Positions 18,721 to 26,181 of a stretch of DNA of 28,709 bases are shown here, one piece after another. This DNA comes from a virus. Below the pieces are notes generated by a model. The model searched no databases. It saw only the letters and a program-made list of their open reading frames with translations, and was not told where the DNA came from. Both the position numbers and the translations under genes were made by a program. The stretch covers positions 1-28,709 of the IMG/VR virus record IMGVR_UViG_3300024259_000122. One strand, given 5' to 3'. Position 1 is the first letter of the stretch. Every line of letters begins with the position of its first letter.

Positions 18721-19059
18721 ATGAAAACCCTAAACAATTGCGATGTTGAGGGCGCAAAAGAACAAGTTTCCGACCTAGAAGTTTTCGGAAATGGAGACAC
18801 GTTTTTGCTTATTTGCAAAGCGTCCTCCAAAGAAGAAAAATGGATGAAGTCCACAAAAGCTATGCCCGTGCTCGGTGTAGGGTGCGTAGTACAAGTTACC
18901 ACACAACAAGGAGACTCTATCGCAGAGGCACTTACGTTTGTTCCAGGAGCCTGTATTGTGGAAGACTATAGTGCAGACAATACCGTTACTGCCCGCCGCG
19001 TGTTCGCAGGCAATAACATCAACGCAGGAACAATAGTTAATAGCGCTGCTTGCGAATAG
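18721..19059 (+). CDS. Unknown 112-residue protein between recombinase and SSB-like genes
   Basis: ATG 18721 is preferred to an in-frame ATG at 18700, since AAAGGAAAAA lies between them. The product looks beta-rich (DTFLLICKASSKEEKWMKST, GCVVQVTTQQGD, GACIVEDY), possibly a small barrel. The position between Sak4-like and SSB-like genes suggests a recombination accessory role, which is inference. No motif is recognised. Confidence 0.72.
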   Translation: MKTLNNCDVEGAKEQVSDLEVFGNGDTFLLICKASSKEEKWMKSTKAMPVLGVGCVVQVTTQQGDSIAEALTFVPGACIVEDYSADNTVTARRVFAGNNINAGTIVNSAACE

Positions 19060-19113
19060 CAGTACATTACCAACTCAAAAACAACACCAAAACACCAAAA
19101 GGAAAAGACCAAT

Positions 19114-19725
19114 ATGACAGCAACACTTGAACAACTGCAACAAGCATGGACCGAATCGGCGGCAACCGGAGGAAGCAGCCAACGCGATGAATTTGAACCT
19201 GACACGTTTCCGGCCATCCTGGGCGACTGCTCGGTTGGCGCTGGGAAGAAAAACCCAGACGTGTTTAGAACCTACATTCCCTTCCGGGCGCTCGACGGCA
19301 TTAACAAAGGAAAAGGAGGACTGAAAACCGAGCAACTGGCTACCGCCCAGAACTTGAGTTTCCTAAAAGAGGACTTCCGACGCATGGAAATTGAAGCGCC
19401 GGAAGACACCAAGGACATTCCCGCCGCAGTCGCGCAAATGAGCGGCCTTGGCGTCGAAATGACCGTTAAGCAATCTGGCGAGTACACCAACTTCTACATT
19501 AACGGCCTCATGGACGTTAGTGATTACGACAACCCCACGAGCTTCGCGGACACCGTGGCCGAGTCGGAAGAGGAAAAGTCCAAAGACATCGACGACATGG
19601 ACACTAAAGAACTGCTTGCTGAGATTAAATCGCTCGGCTTGAAAGTTCCGTCCAAACGCAAACTCGAAAGCATGGACGACGATGATCTCCGCGACATTAT
19701 CGATCCGCCTCCAGCAGCCGAATAA
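19114..19725 (+). CDS. Probable ssDNA-binding protein
   Basis: A 203-residue protein after AAAAGGAAAA. The first 150 residues hold beta-prone strands (FPAILGDCSVGAGKKNPDVF, TYIPFRALDGI, GVEMTVKQSGEYTNFYINGL) compatible with an OB-type fold as in phage DUF669-like proteins. The tail from about residue 155 is very acidic (SEEEKSKDIDDMDTKE, then SMDDDDLRDIIDPPP), a common SSB feature for partner binding. The order Sak4, small gene, SSB-like is seen in many phages. The assignment is by layout and composition, not by a unique motif. Confidence 0.55.
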   Translation: MTATLEQLQQAWTESAATGGSSQRDEFEPDTFPAILGDCSVGAGKKNPDVFRTYIPFRALDGINKGKGGLKTEQLATAQNLSFLKEDFRRMEIEAPEDTKDIPAAVAQMSGLGVEMTVKQSGEYTNFYINGLMDVSDYDNPTSFADTVAESEEEKSKDIDDMDTKELLAEIKSLGLKVPSKRKLESMDDDDLRDIIDPPPAAE

Positions 19726-19777
19726 CCAACTGTCCTGGGCAAGACATTAAACTGCCCATTCCAAAAGGAAAAACAAT

Positions 19778-19984
19778 ATGCTCGAAAAAGACATGGACAG
19801 ACTTATAAACTTGGTGGATTTGCTTGCTACGCACGCGTGCATGACTGACGCGGAAAGCAAGTACGGACATGAAATAAAAATTGAACGGGACTTGGCGATC
19901 TTCCGGGAAAACCTCGGAAAAATTGAACCTAGACCCCTTAACCTAAAAGACAGCACTGTGCTAATCGCTGACGAAGTTGACTAA
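19778..19984 (+). CDS. Unknown 68-residue protein
   Basis: It starts after AAAAGGAAAAAC, the same leader as the SSB-like gene. It is a charged helical protein (MDRLINLVDLLATHACMTDA, KIERDLAIFRENL) with no recognised domain. It closes the long operon that began at 12050; the 311-nt gap follows. Confidence 0.68.
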   Translation: MLEKDMDRLINLVDLLATHACMTDAESKYGHEIKIERDLAIFRENLGKIEPRPLNLKDSTVLIADEVD

Positions 19985-20295
19985 TTTTTTGGGCAATACA
20001 TGGAGGTAGCGCCCTTCTCACTGTGTGCGCAAATCAATGTGCAGGGTTTTGGAATGTCCGTTACATAGGATAACGGCAAACCGTAGGAAACGAGGGCGCG
20101 GGATATTGGGATTCCCGCCACAGTGACTTAATTGAATATTTTTATCGCTGCGCAACGCAAACACGAATGCGCATGGGCCGGAGGTTACTTTCGAATGGGG
20201 TGACCAGCAAGGAACTTCCCTGGGCAATACCCGGCGAGGTACGGAAAGTCCGGGGTAATGGTGACGGACGCGATAATGAATAAGAGGAAAACAAT
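19985..20295 (+). other. 311-nt gap without a supported gene
   Basis: It holds a hairpin GCGGGA...TCCCGC near 20099-20119 and a repeated GGGCAATAC (about 19990 and 20223), each followed by a GAGGTA some bases later. A 38-codon frame at 20167-20283 has no ribosome site. The strong site AAGAGGAAAA for the next gene lies at its end. No promoter consensus is seen. Confidence 0.4.
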
Positions 20296-20673
20296 GTGAA
20301 CAGACGAAATTTTTTGCAGTCTTCCGCCGTACTACTGAGCGCTTGTATAGTTCCTAAAACATTCGCAAGCACTATTTCCCCAGAACGTGGTAGAAAACCT
20401 TGGGCAATTCGCCTAGAAACGTATGACAAAAAAGAGCTAACAACCCTACCGATCACTATCACCACTGAATTTTGCGCAGAAGGGGCGATATTGCATACAG
20501 GCACCATTGGCATAGAAGGGTGCGCATTGCTCGACACTAAGCATAATATCATGCGCCGATACTCAATCAGCACTTCTAATAAGGCCGACCTGCATATCTC
20601 CTGCCCGTATGTCAATGCTGGAGACACTATACGCATGTGCATGCCAAAGAATTATTTACTTAACGCAGCCTAA
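20296..20673 (+). CDS. Exported protein with Tat-like signal and lipobox
   Basis: GTG at 20296 follows GAGGAAAACAAT. The 125-residue product begins with NRRNFLQSSAVLLSAC, a twin-arginine motif (RRxFL) followed by a hydrophobic core and LSAC, which fits a lipobox with Cys17. The mature part has many beta-prone stretches and cysteines (TEFCAEG, EGCALL, ISCPY, RMCM). A small periplasmic or outer-membrane domain is likely. No known family. It forms a pair with the next gene, which has the same signal pattern. Confidence 0.75.
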   Translation: MNRRNFLQSSAVLLSACIVPKTFASTISPERGRKPWAIRLETYDKKELTTLPITITTEFCAEGAILHTGTIGIEGCALLDTKHNIMRRYSISTSNKADLHISCPYVNAGDTIRMCMPKNYLLNAA

Positions 20674-20685
20674 TAAGGAACGAAC

Positions 20686-21489
20686 ATGAACAGAAAAACA
20701 TTTTTACAAAGTTGCATTTCCCTAATGCCGGTAGCATTCTTAGGTAGTGCTACTCCTGCAGCTAGTGCGGAGAACTTCACACATGCCGCGAATTCTAAAA
20801 TAAATATCTTTAACTGTCCGTGGAAGACCAAATGTTCATTTATAGTGCATCCTGAAGCTATCTATTGGAAATTCGTTAACTCGGACTTAGCCTGCGCCGT
20901 TTCTCCGAAGCACGCTAGGATAGGCTATTCCAAAGCAAAATGGGTTGTTGAATTTTTCACTAGAAGACCTGGAATAGCGAACAATCCGTACAAAACACAC
21001 CTCATCAACGCTACTTGTACTTTGGAAAACTGCGGTGAGTTATCTAGCGCCCTAAGTTTAGCGGACGAGTGCATCAATGTGGTTTATTATGACTTGGGAA
21101 ACTCGAACATTGTCCCTTCCAAAAGTGCTCGTCTAATGTCAGCGCAGTCACCATGGATAAAAAATACTACCACAATTCTTCGATGGCTGCAGCAAGAAGA
21201 TCAAAAAAATTTAGGGCGCAATGCACCGTGGGCAATTCAAGCAAGAACAAAAGAAGATGAGATAGTGGCGACGTTTGTACTAAAAACTTCTGGAGACGCG
21301 ATAGATTTTAACGTAATCGGAGGAACAGTGGAACCAGGTTCTATCTATCTAATCAATAAATATTTCCATAAATTGTCGCGAGTATCGGTAAAAGGCTTGC
21401 TCCAGCACAGGGCACTATTGTATTCTGGAGAAGTAATAAAGATACCTAAAAATTGGTATTTTTATGGCACAAAAAGTGAAATAATATGA
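20686..21489 (+). CDS. Exported protein with Tat-like (RK) signal
   Basis: A 267-residue protein starting with MNRKTFLQSCISLMPVAFLG and an Ala-rich cleavage region (ATPAASA at about 22-28). The NR(R/K)xFLQS start is shared with the preceding protein, so the signals are probably homologous. The mature part has several cysteines (NCPWKTKC, NATCTLENC) and is otherwise unrecognised. The family is unknown. It sits 12 nt behind its partner and overlaps the next start as ATGA. Exported phage proteins of this type may alter the cell envelope or bar superinfection; that is inference. Confidence 0.75.
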   Translation: MNRKTFLQSCISLMPVAFLGSATPAASAENFTHAANSKINIFNCPWKTKCSFIVHPEAIYWKFVNSDLACAVSPKHARIGYSKAKWVVEFFTRRPGIANNPYKTHLINATCTLENCGELSSALSLADECINVVYYDLGNSNIVPSKSARLMSAQSPWIKNTTTILRWLQQEDQKNLGRNAPWAIQARTKEDEIVATFVLKTSGDAIDFNVIGGTVEPGSIYLINKYFHKLSRVSVKGLLQHRALLYSGEVIKIPKNWYFYGTKSEII

Positions 21490-21711
21490 ACACACCCGAA
21501 AAAGATTCCGAAATAAAAAAAAAACACCACTAAACACATAGCAACTATTCAAGTGTGGATCGAAGCCTTGCACATTCTTGATTCCATGAGTAAAGGCCCG
21601 CCAAAACACTTAAACAAAAAACGACTAATCGTGAAGTTGTTTGAACGATTTCATAATAAAATGGCAAACAGAATAATGCAACAAATACAAAGGGAACTCA
21701 AAAAATCGTGA
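21486..21711 (+). CDS. Small gene split by a 10-A run, likely frameshifted
   Basis: ATG 21486 overlaps the previous stop, and the frame closes at TAA 21531 just after ten A residues (21515-21524). The +1 frame opens inside the A run and continues to TGA 21709, which overlaps the next GTG as GTGA. Joined, the product is about 74 residues: MNTPEKDSEIKK, then a basic helical part with IQVWIEALHILDSMSK and NRIMQQIQRELKKS. Both ends are coupled to neighbours, which supports one gene. Transcriptional or ribosomal slippage on A10, a real mutation or a sequencing error could explain it. Confidence 0.6.
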
Positions 21712-21998
21712 ACACGCCAATAAGAACACTCGGAACAGCCAAACCCGACAAGAAGACAACCGAATACCTATTAAAACTGAACAACTTTATCACCCGACTG
21801 CATGACCTTCATATTGTTCACCAAGAAATTGGCGGGCATCTCGAATCTGAGAATCCCGTGCGCGAAATTTCAGAACGCGTACACGACAAACTTGCGGCAA
21901 AACTTGAAAACGACATCGAAAAAATCTTGGAAAAACTATACACAAAACAACTTAACGCAGTACCGCACGAGGAGGAAGACAATGCCCAAAAGACCTAG
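21708..21998 (+). CDS. Unknown 96-residue helical protein, GTG start
   Basis: GTG at 21708 overlaps the end of the split gene. The product is charged and helical (YLLKLNNFITRLHDLHIVHQ, DKLAAKLENDIEKILEKLY), and heptad spacing suggests a coiled coil. It overlaps the DUF3310 gene by 17 nt. No family recognised. Confidence 0.68.
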   Translation: MNTPIRTLGTAKPDKKTTEYLLKLNNFITRLHDLHIVHQEIGGHLESENPVREISERVHDKLAAKLENDIEKILEKLYTKQLNAVPHEEEDNAQKT

Positions 21999-22416
21999 AA
22001 CCGATCCCCGCCTAGCACAACCAATCGATAATGTGCCGTGCGCAGAGGACGCCTTAATGGACAACGCGGAACCATTTGGAGAACCTCTGCCCCTAACAAC
22101 AAAAGAAGCCGTAGCCGAGCTAATCAAAAATGAAAAACCAGACATGGTCAACCGCCCTTCACATTATGCCGCTGCGTGTCGAATTCCCGAAGGAAACTAC
22201 GACCCTGAAACCAAAATCGCGTTCATCGAATGTTTGGACGTTATTGAAGCGTTGAATTTGGATATGACCGGGCATTTACAAAACGTCTTCAAGTACATCT
22301 GGCGAGCAGGCAAAAAACAAAATACGGATACGCTGGAAGACTTGAAGAAGGCCCAAGTTTACCTTGATCGGCATATTGTTCGAACTGAGCGCACAAAGGA
22401 GAGTAAAAATGGGTGA
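21982..22416 (+). CDS. DUF3310 family protein
   Basis: ATG 21982 follows GGAGGAAGAC; a longer in-frame extension to 21802 overlaps the previous gene and is not used. In the 144-residue product the last 75 residues match the phage DUF3310 pattern: RPSHYAA, IAFIECLDVIEAL, HLQNVFKYIWRAGKK, EDLKKAQVYLDRHI. The fold is sometimes compared with MazG-like nucleotide-binding helices, and the family is almost confined to phages. The first 60 residues are acidic and of low complexity. The biochemical role is not established. Confidence 0.85.
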   Translation: MPKRPRTDPRLAQPIDNVPCAEDALMDNAEPFGEPLPLTTKEAVAELIKNEKPDMVNRPSHYAAACRIPEGNYDPETKIAFIECLDVIEALNLDMTGHLQNVFKYIWRAGKKQNTDTLEDLKKAQVYLDRHIVRTERTKESKNG

Positions 22417-22693
22417 CCTTACTACAATAACCAAACACATTAGGCACATCAAAAAAGAAATAAAACACGCTGAAAAGGAAATGAGCAAAACAGTCGAAGT
22501 ACTTGCGCAAAAATCCACAGTAACAGAGTTGGATAGTAAAGCGCTTGGCTACGCTATTGAATGGGCCATGCAACTTGAGCAACAACGCCACGAGGCTATT
22601 TTGGTAAAAGCTAAGTTGGAAAATCAGTACACATTGCCACATGCAGACCTTGCTGGCTGGCTATGGAACAACGAACCACACGCAAAGGAATAA
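22409..22693 (+). CDS. Unknown 94-residue coiled-coil-like protein
   Basis: ATG 22409 lies behind AAAGGAGAG and overlaps the DUF3310 stop. The product is almost wholly helical with dense charges (HIRHIKKEIKHAEKEMSKTV, AMQLEQQRHEAILVKAKLEN). No domain is recognised. Confidence 0.68.
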   Translation: MGDLTTITKHIRHIKKEIKHAEKEMSKTVEVLAQKSTVTELDSKALGYAIEWAMQLEQQRHEAILVKAKLENQYTLPHADLAGWLWNNEPHAKE

Positions 22694-22698
22694 ACATT

Positions 22699-22974
22699 AT
22701 GAAATTCAAAACACTAGACAAGTACATAGAATATTTATACGCGGAAATTGAATTCATGCGCAAGGATCCGGATTTTTACATGGAGAGGTTGCACGCGTTT
22801 GACAAATATTTGAACAATGCAATAATCCAAAAATTCCAAAACAACGAAGAGCACAACACGTACATTAGTTATCCTACGTATGCACCGCCCGTTTATCCTT
22901 ATTATGAATATCCGAGGTATCCTCCTTCCCCTGTTATTACGTGGAGCGGATCCAGTACGGACCTCCAGGAGTAA
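22699..22974 (+). CDS. Unknown protein with Tyr/Pro-rich tail
   Basis: I start it at ATG 22699 behind AAGGAATAAAC. The first 50 residues are helical (DKYIEYLYAEIEFMRKDPDF). The last 40 are rich in Tyr and Pro (SYPTYAPPVYPYYEYPRYPP), a disordered or sticky segment with adhesive or scaffold character. No family. Low-complexity tails of this kind are unusual among its compact neighbours. Confidence 0.68.
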   Translation: MKFKTLDKYIEYLYAEIEFMRKDPDFYMERLHAFDKYLNNAIIQKFQNNEEHNTYISYPTYAPPVYPYYEYPRYPPSPVITWSGSSTDLQE

Positions 22975-22980
22975 TCGAGT

Positions 22981-23163
22981 ATGCTATTCTACATTGTGCT
23001 GATATTCTCCGCGCTGTTCATACTAGGAATATGGTACGGGAACGCTAATAGCTCGGGAGGCGTACTGGACTTGCCGGATCCTGCGGGATGCAGTGTCGCT
23101 GTTGTTAGTTTTTTGATACTACTGGTTTGCGCTGGAATTTATATTGGAAAACTTTACCTATGA
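22981..23163 (+). CDS. Small two-helix membrane protein
   Basis: A 60-residue product with TM segments at about 2-19 (LFYIVLIFSALFILGIWY) and 37-59 (CSVAVVSFLILLVCAGIYI), joined by a short polar hairpin. It lies 6 nt behind the previous gene. The stop overlaps the next ATG (ATGA). Possible holin-like size and topology, but nothing else supports lysis. Confidence 0.68.
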   Translation: MLFYIVLIFSALFILGIWYGNANSSGGVLDLPDPAGCSVAVVSFLILLVCAGIYIGKLYL

Positions 23164-23357
23164 ATGACACCACAAATATGAACTTCTATACCAAACCCTG
23201 TCTAGAGCCTTATTCAACTTGCATTTGGTGCAAAAGAGCAATTCCAATTCGATTACTATATGTAAACCACTACGAAAACGGAGAGTCAATATTGGAGTGG
23301 CCGTGCTGCAATGCTTCACAGCGAATATGGTCCCCGCAAAATCCCAATGAGGAATAA
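23160..23357 (+). CDS. Small cysteine-containing protein
   Basis: ATG 23160 overlaps the previous stop; an in-frame ATG at 23127 lies inside the membrane-protein gene and is less likely. The 65-residue product has CIWCKRAIPIR and WPCCNA, consistent with a zinc site. Unknown family. Confidence 0.62.
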   Translation: MNDTTNMNFYTKPCLEPYSTCIWCKRAIPIRLLYVNHYENGESILEWPCCNASQRIWSPQNPNEE

Positions 23358-23360
23358 TAT

Positions 23361-23498
23361 ATGAGCTACTTGGACTTTTTTATTTATGTTGCGCTGGTTT
23401 TGCCCGCGCTTTTAACTGGGTTTTTCGTTGTGGTGATAATAGGCGGAATTCTTGGCTGGGCATTCCCTTTTCCACCTAAAAAGGAGGACGAATCTTGA
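23361..23498 (+). CDS. Small single-span membrane protein, 45 residues
   Basis: ATG 23361 opens a 45-codon frame ending at TGA 23496. A long hydrophobic stretch (IYVALVLPALLTGFFVVVII) is followed by a short acidic tail (KKEDES). The ribosome site of the next gene (AAGGAGG) lies in its last codons, and the frames overlap by 4 nt. Unknown function. Confidence 0.6.
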   Translation: MSYLDFFIYVALVLPALLTGFFVVVIIGGILGWAFPFPPKKEDES

Positions 23499-23737
23499 TA
23501 GCCCACCGTGAAGACGACCTTTTAATAAATGAACCTCCGTTCGCTATTATTGTCCAAAAAGAGGGGGCACAATACACAATCGCAGGTAAAACGCAGTGCG
23601 GCAAAAAATCAGAAGCGGTTGACGTAGTTCTCACTGAATTGCGCGAGCACGTTGAATCTTGCAAATGCGATATCGCCGCGTTAATGAAGTATAGATCCGC
23701 ATTAGAGAATGTCGAACACCTAGAACAAAGAAAGTAG
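23495..23737 (+). CDS. Unknown 80-residue protein, TTG start
   Basis: TTG at 23495 is set by a perfect AAAAAGGAGG site about 7 nt upstream. The product has a beta-prone half (PPFAIIVQKEGAQYTIAGKT) and a helical half (EAVDVVLTELREHVESCKC). No known domain. It ends 4 nt before the PP-loop enzyme gene. Confidence 0.68.
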   Translation: MIAHREDDLLINEPPFAIIVQKEGAQYTIAGKTQCGKKSEAVDVVLTELREHVESCKCDIAALMKYRSALENVEHLEQRK

Positions 23738-23741
23738 GTAT

Positions 23742-24512
23742 ATGCACCATTTGATAAGTTATTCTGGTGGCATCACAAGTTGGGGCACCGCCAAACTGGT
23801 TATAGACACTATTGCAAAACCTGAAGACACCGTTGAACTGTTGTTCGCGGACACCTTAATAGAAGATCCTGATTTACATCGCTTTTTGGACGAGACAAGC
23901 GAAAAATTTGGAGTGCCAATTACCAAACTATGTGACGGTAGAACACCGTGGGAAGTTTTCAGGTCCGAGAAATTCCAGGGAGACAGTCGCATCGATCCGT
24001 GCAGTCGCCATCTAAAGAGAAAACTACTTTGGAAATACATAAAAGACAACTATTCCCCGGAAGAAGTGGTAATCTATTTGGGACTAGACGCGAATGAAGC
24101 ACACCGTTTGGAGCGTACTCGCGAATCCAGAGATGCCTATACTATCCGCGCCCCACTCGTGGAGAATGATACCTTCAAAGAGTCCGTGTTCGAATGGTTA
24201 AAAGAATGCAACATTGAACCTCCCAGCTTGTATGGTTATGGTTTTAGCCACAACAACTGCGGAGGCTTCTGCATAAAAAGCGGACAAGGTCAGTTCAAAT
24301 TATTGATGGACCACTTTCCAGAACGCTACGAATGGCACATAGCCGAGCAAGAAAAAACATTCAAAGAACTTGGAAAACGTCACCCATTCATACGCAAAAT
24401 GATAAACGGAAAAGTTCGGTATTTATCGTTGGCGGATTTCCGACGGAGAGTAAAGGCAGGCGAAGAGTTTGACAAGTTTGAACTTGGAGGCTGCGGCTGC
24501 GCTATTGATTAG
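23742..24512 (+). CDS. PP-loop (PAPS reductase/adenine nucleotide alpha hydrolase) family enzyme
   Basis: A 256-residue protein beginning MHHLISYSGGITSWGTAKLV; SGGxTS at 8-13 is the PP-loop that binds ATP pyrophosphate. VELLFADTLIED follows as the second strand. Cysteines occur in DPCSRHLK (about 87), NNCGGFC and the C-terminal GGCGC, enough for a metal or Fe-S site. Such phage proteins are often annotated PAPS reductase-like, but adenylation, thiolation or DndC-like DNA sulfur chemistry would use the same fold. No dnd neighbours are present. Substrate unknown. Confidence 0.85.
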   Translation: MHHLISYSGGITSWGTAKLVIDTIAKPEDTVELLFADTLIEDPDLHRFLDETSEKFGVPITKLCDGRTPWEVFRSEKFQGDSRIDPCSRHLKRKLLWKYIKDNYSPEEVVIYLGLDANEAHRLERTRESRDAYTIRAPLVENDTFKESVFEWLKECNIEPPSLYGYGFSHNNCGGFCIKSGQGQFKLLMDHFPERYEWHIAEQEKTFKELGKRHPFIRKMINGKVRYLSLADFRRRVKAGEEFDKFELGGCGCAID

Positions 24513-24567
24513 TGAAAACCATGCAACCGAAAATAGCCCGTCTAAAACAATAATGAGCACCCAATAA

Positions 24568-25884
24568 ATGGCAACAAAGAAAATCCGATGGTCTCGCAGT
24601 GGACGACAACGCATAGCCGACAACATGGCGTCCCTAAAGGAAAACCTATCCACACTCATTCATTACCCTACTCCGCAGGAGCAGCAGCTTGTTGAATTTT
24701 GCATGTTGCCCGCCATCTCCCTTAAATGGCAATCTAAGCCCCTTTGGTGTATGGTCGTAGGCCCACCAAGCAGCGGAAAAACCCTCCATATCGAATTAAT
24801 GAAAAACTGGAATGACGCAGTATTCGTTTCAAGCATCACAAAGAATTCCCTTATTAGTGGATACCGCGAAGACTCAAGCAAGGATGACGACGCTCCTGAT
24901 CCTTCGCTGCTTCCTGAGCTAGACGGCAAAGTTATGGTCCTTAAAGATTTAACGTGCTTGCTTGAAGGCCCGAAGGATGACCTTCACGCAGTAATGGGAC
25001 AATTACGAGACGTCTATGATGGCGAAATTTCAAAAGCATTCGGCAACATTGGGCTACAGTCGCATAAGAGCCGCTTCAACATGTTAATTGCCGTGACCCC
25101 TGCAATCGACAGCTACCACAGTGTAGGTCAGCAGCTAGGAGAACGCTTTATTTATCGACGGGAGACATGCACCAACCGACTAAAAATTACGCAGACCGCA
25201 GTAAAAAATCTCTTAACAAACAAATCCCAAACCAATGAACTTGCAGAACTTGAACGTCAATTTATACAGTTTATACAAGAACTCCCGCTGGTTACCGTAA
25301 GTGAACTCCACTGGGACGATGAAATGTTTAACCGGATTACGATTGGCGCTGATTTTGCCGCGTTGGTGAGGTCACACGTAGCGAGAGAGCGCGGGGGGTA
25401 TGACCCACAAAGTCTTGCGTTGCCCGAGGTTGGCGCTAGATTTGGTTTGCAGATTTCCCAGTGCATAGCGGGATATTGCATTGCTAATGGGATCGACACG
25501 CCAGGGGACGACGCTTGGAATTTCGGGGGAGCACGAGTATTGCGGGATACATTGCCCATGCCTATTTGCGCATTGTTATATACATTGTGGAGTAAACATT
25601 ATGAATGCGTAAATACGACAGGCGGTATACCCTTGTTTGGGCTAGAACAGTTGGGAAGGGACACGCGTTTAGGCACAAAATCCGTTCGGTCTATACTGCT
25701 CGACTTAGAGTTGCACGGCCTAGTCGGAAAAATGCACTCTAATCGCGGGGGGAGTCGCAGCACAAAGTTCTACCTTAATAAGACCACTCTTGAAAAAATT
25801 AATTATCTCCGCTTGTTCGATGGCTATTCGTTGTCTCCGTTTGAACTGGATTTGCCTGATGGGGTGCCCGCTGACGGCCATTAA
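24568..25884 (+). CDS. AAA+ ATPase with C-terminal winged-helix-like domain
   Basis: A 438-residue protein. Walker A GPPSSGKT stands at 65-72 after WCMVV; VMVLKDLT at about 120-127 is in the Walker B place, although the second acid is not the usual DE. FNMLIAVTPAID looks like sensor 1 and LGERFIYRR a possible arginine finger. The last 120 residues (FGLEQLGRDTRLGTKSVRSILLDLELHGLVGK) read as a winged helix. The overall plan recalls phage helicase or initiator-loader ATPases; motor function on DNA is inferred. The ribosome site is weak, so the exact start is less certain. Confidence 0.78.
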   Translation: MATKKIRWSRSGRQRIADNMASLKENLSTLIHYPTPQEQQLVEFCMLPAISLKWQSKPLWCMVVGPPSSGKTLHIELMKNWNDAVFVSSITKNSLISGYREDSSKDDDAPDPSLLPELDGKVMVLKDLTCLLEGPKDDLHAVMGQLRDVYDGEISKAFGNIGLQSHKSRFNMLIAVTPAIDSYHSVGQQLGERFIYRRETCTNRLKITQTAVKNLLTNKSQTNELAELERQFIQFIQELPLVTVSELHWDDEMFNRITIGADFAALVRSHVARERGGYDPQSLALPEVGARFGLQISQCIAGYCIANGIDTPGDDAWNFGGARVLRDTLPMPICALLYTLWSKHYECVNTTGGIPLFGLEQLGRDTRLGTKSVRSILLDLELHGLVGKMHSNRGGSRSTKFYLNKTTLEKINYLRLFDGYSLSPFELDLPDGVPADGH

Positions 25885-25893
25885 AAATAACGC

Positions 25894-25923
25894 TTGACAT
25901 TCCATACTACAATATGTTATACT
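25894..25923 (+). promoter_or_regulatory. sigma70-like promoter
   Basis: Perfect TTGACA (25894-25899), 18-nt spacer, TATACT (25918-25923), 19 nt before the GTG start at 25942. Its position rules out the in-frame ATG at 25894 as a start. Confidence 0.85.
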
Positions 25924-25941
25924 GCGGCAAAGGAGAATAGC

Positions 25942-26118
25942 GTGAGTTTCGACAAACATTATCCAAATAGAAAAGACCGCAGAAAACAATACTACCGCAG
26001 TAAGGCGTTTGACCGCTCTTGCCGTCCAGGTGGTGATTGCCCATGGTGCATTGGTAATCGCATGCACAAAAATAAAAAGCGACTGCAAAGCGCAAAAGAC
26101 CAGGAGAAATACGAATAA
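25942..26118 (+). CDS. Small basic protein with CxxC motif, 58 residues
   Basis: GTG at 25942 follows AAAGGAGAATAGC and its own promoter. The product is very basic (NRKDRRKQYYRSKAFDRSC, then GNRMHKNKKRLQ) with CRPGGDCPWC, three cysteines that may form a zinc knuckle with a histidine. The family is not recognised. Basic, early-expressed small proteins often bind nucleic acid. A second promoter follows just behind its stop. Confidence 0.7.
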   Translation: MSFDKHYPNRKDRRKQYYRSKAFDRSCRPGGDCPWCIGNRMHKNKKRLQSAKDQEKYE

Positions 26119-26127
26119 ACAAAATGG

Positions 26128-26156
26128 TTGACATTCACGCGTATTCATGGTATAAT
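26128..26156 (+). promoter_or_regulatory. sigma70-like promoter
   Basis: Perfect TTGACA (26128-26133), 17-nt spacer, perfect TATAAT (26151-26156), followed by AAAGGAGAAAA and ATG at 26182. It drives the metallopeptidase and radical-SAM pair. Confidence 0.9.
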
Positions 26157-26181
26157 GAATTCAAAGGAGAAAAGCACAACC

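Noticed and set aside
20200-20270. GAGGTACGGAAAGTCCGGGG resembling the RNase P RNA core
   Set aside because: Only a short local likeness; none of the other conserved RNase P segments is present.
20167-20283. 38-codon frame starting MRMGRRLLSNG
   Set aside because: No ribosome site or coupling, and the composition is unlike the neighbours.
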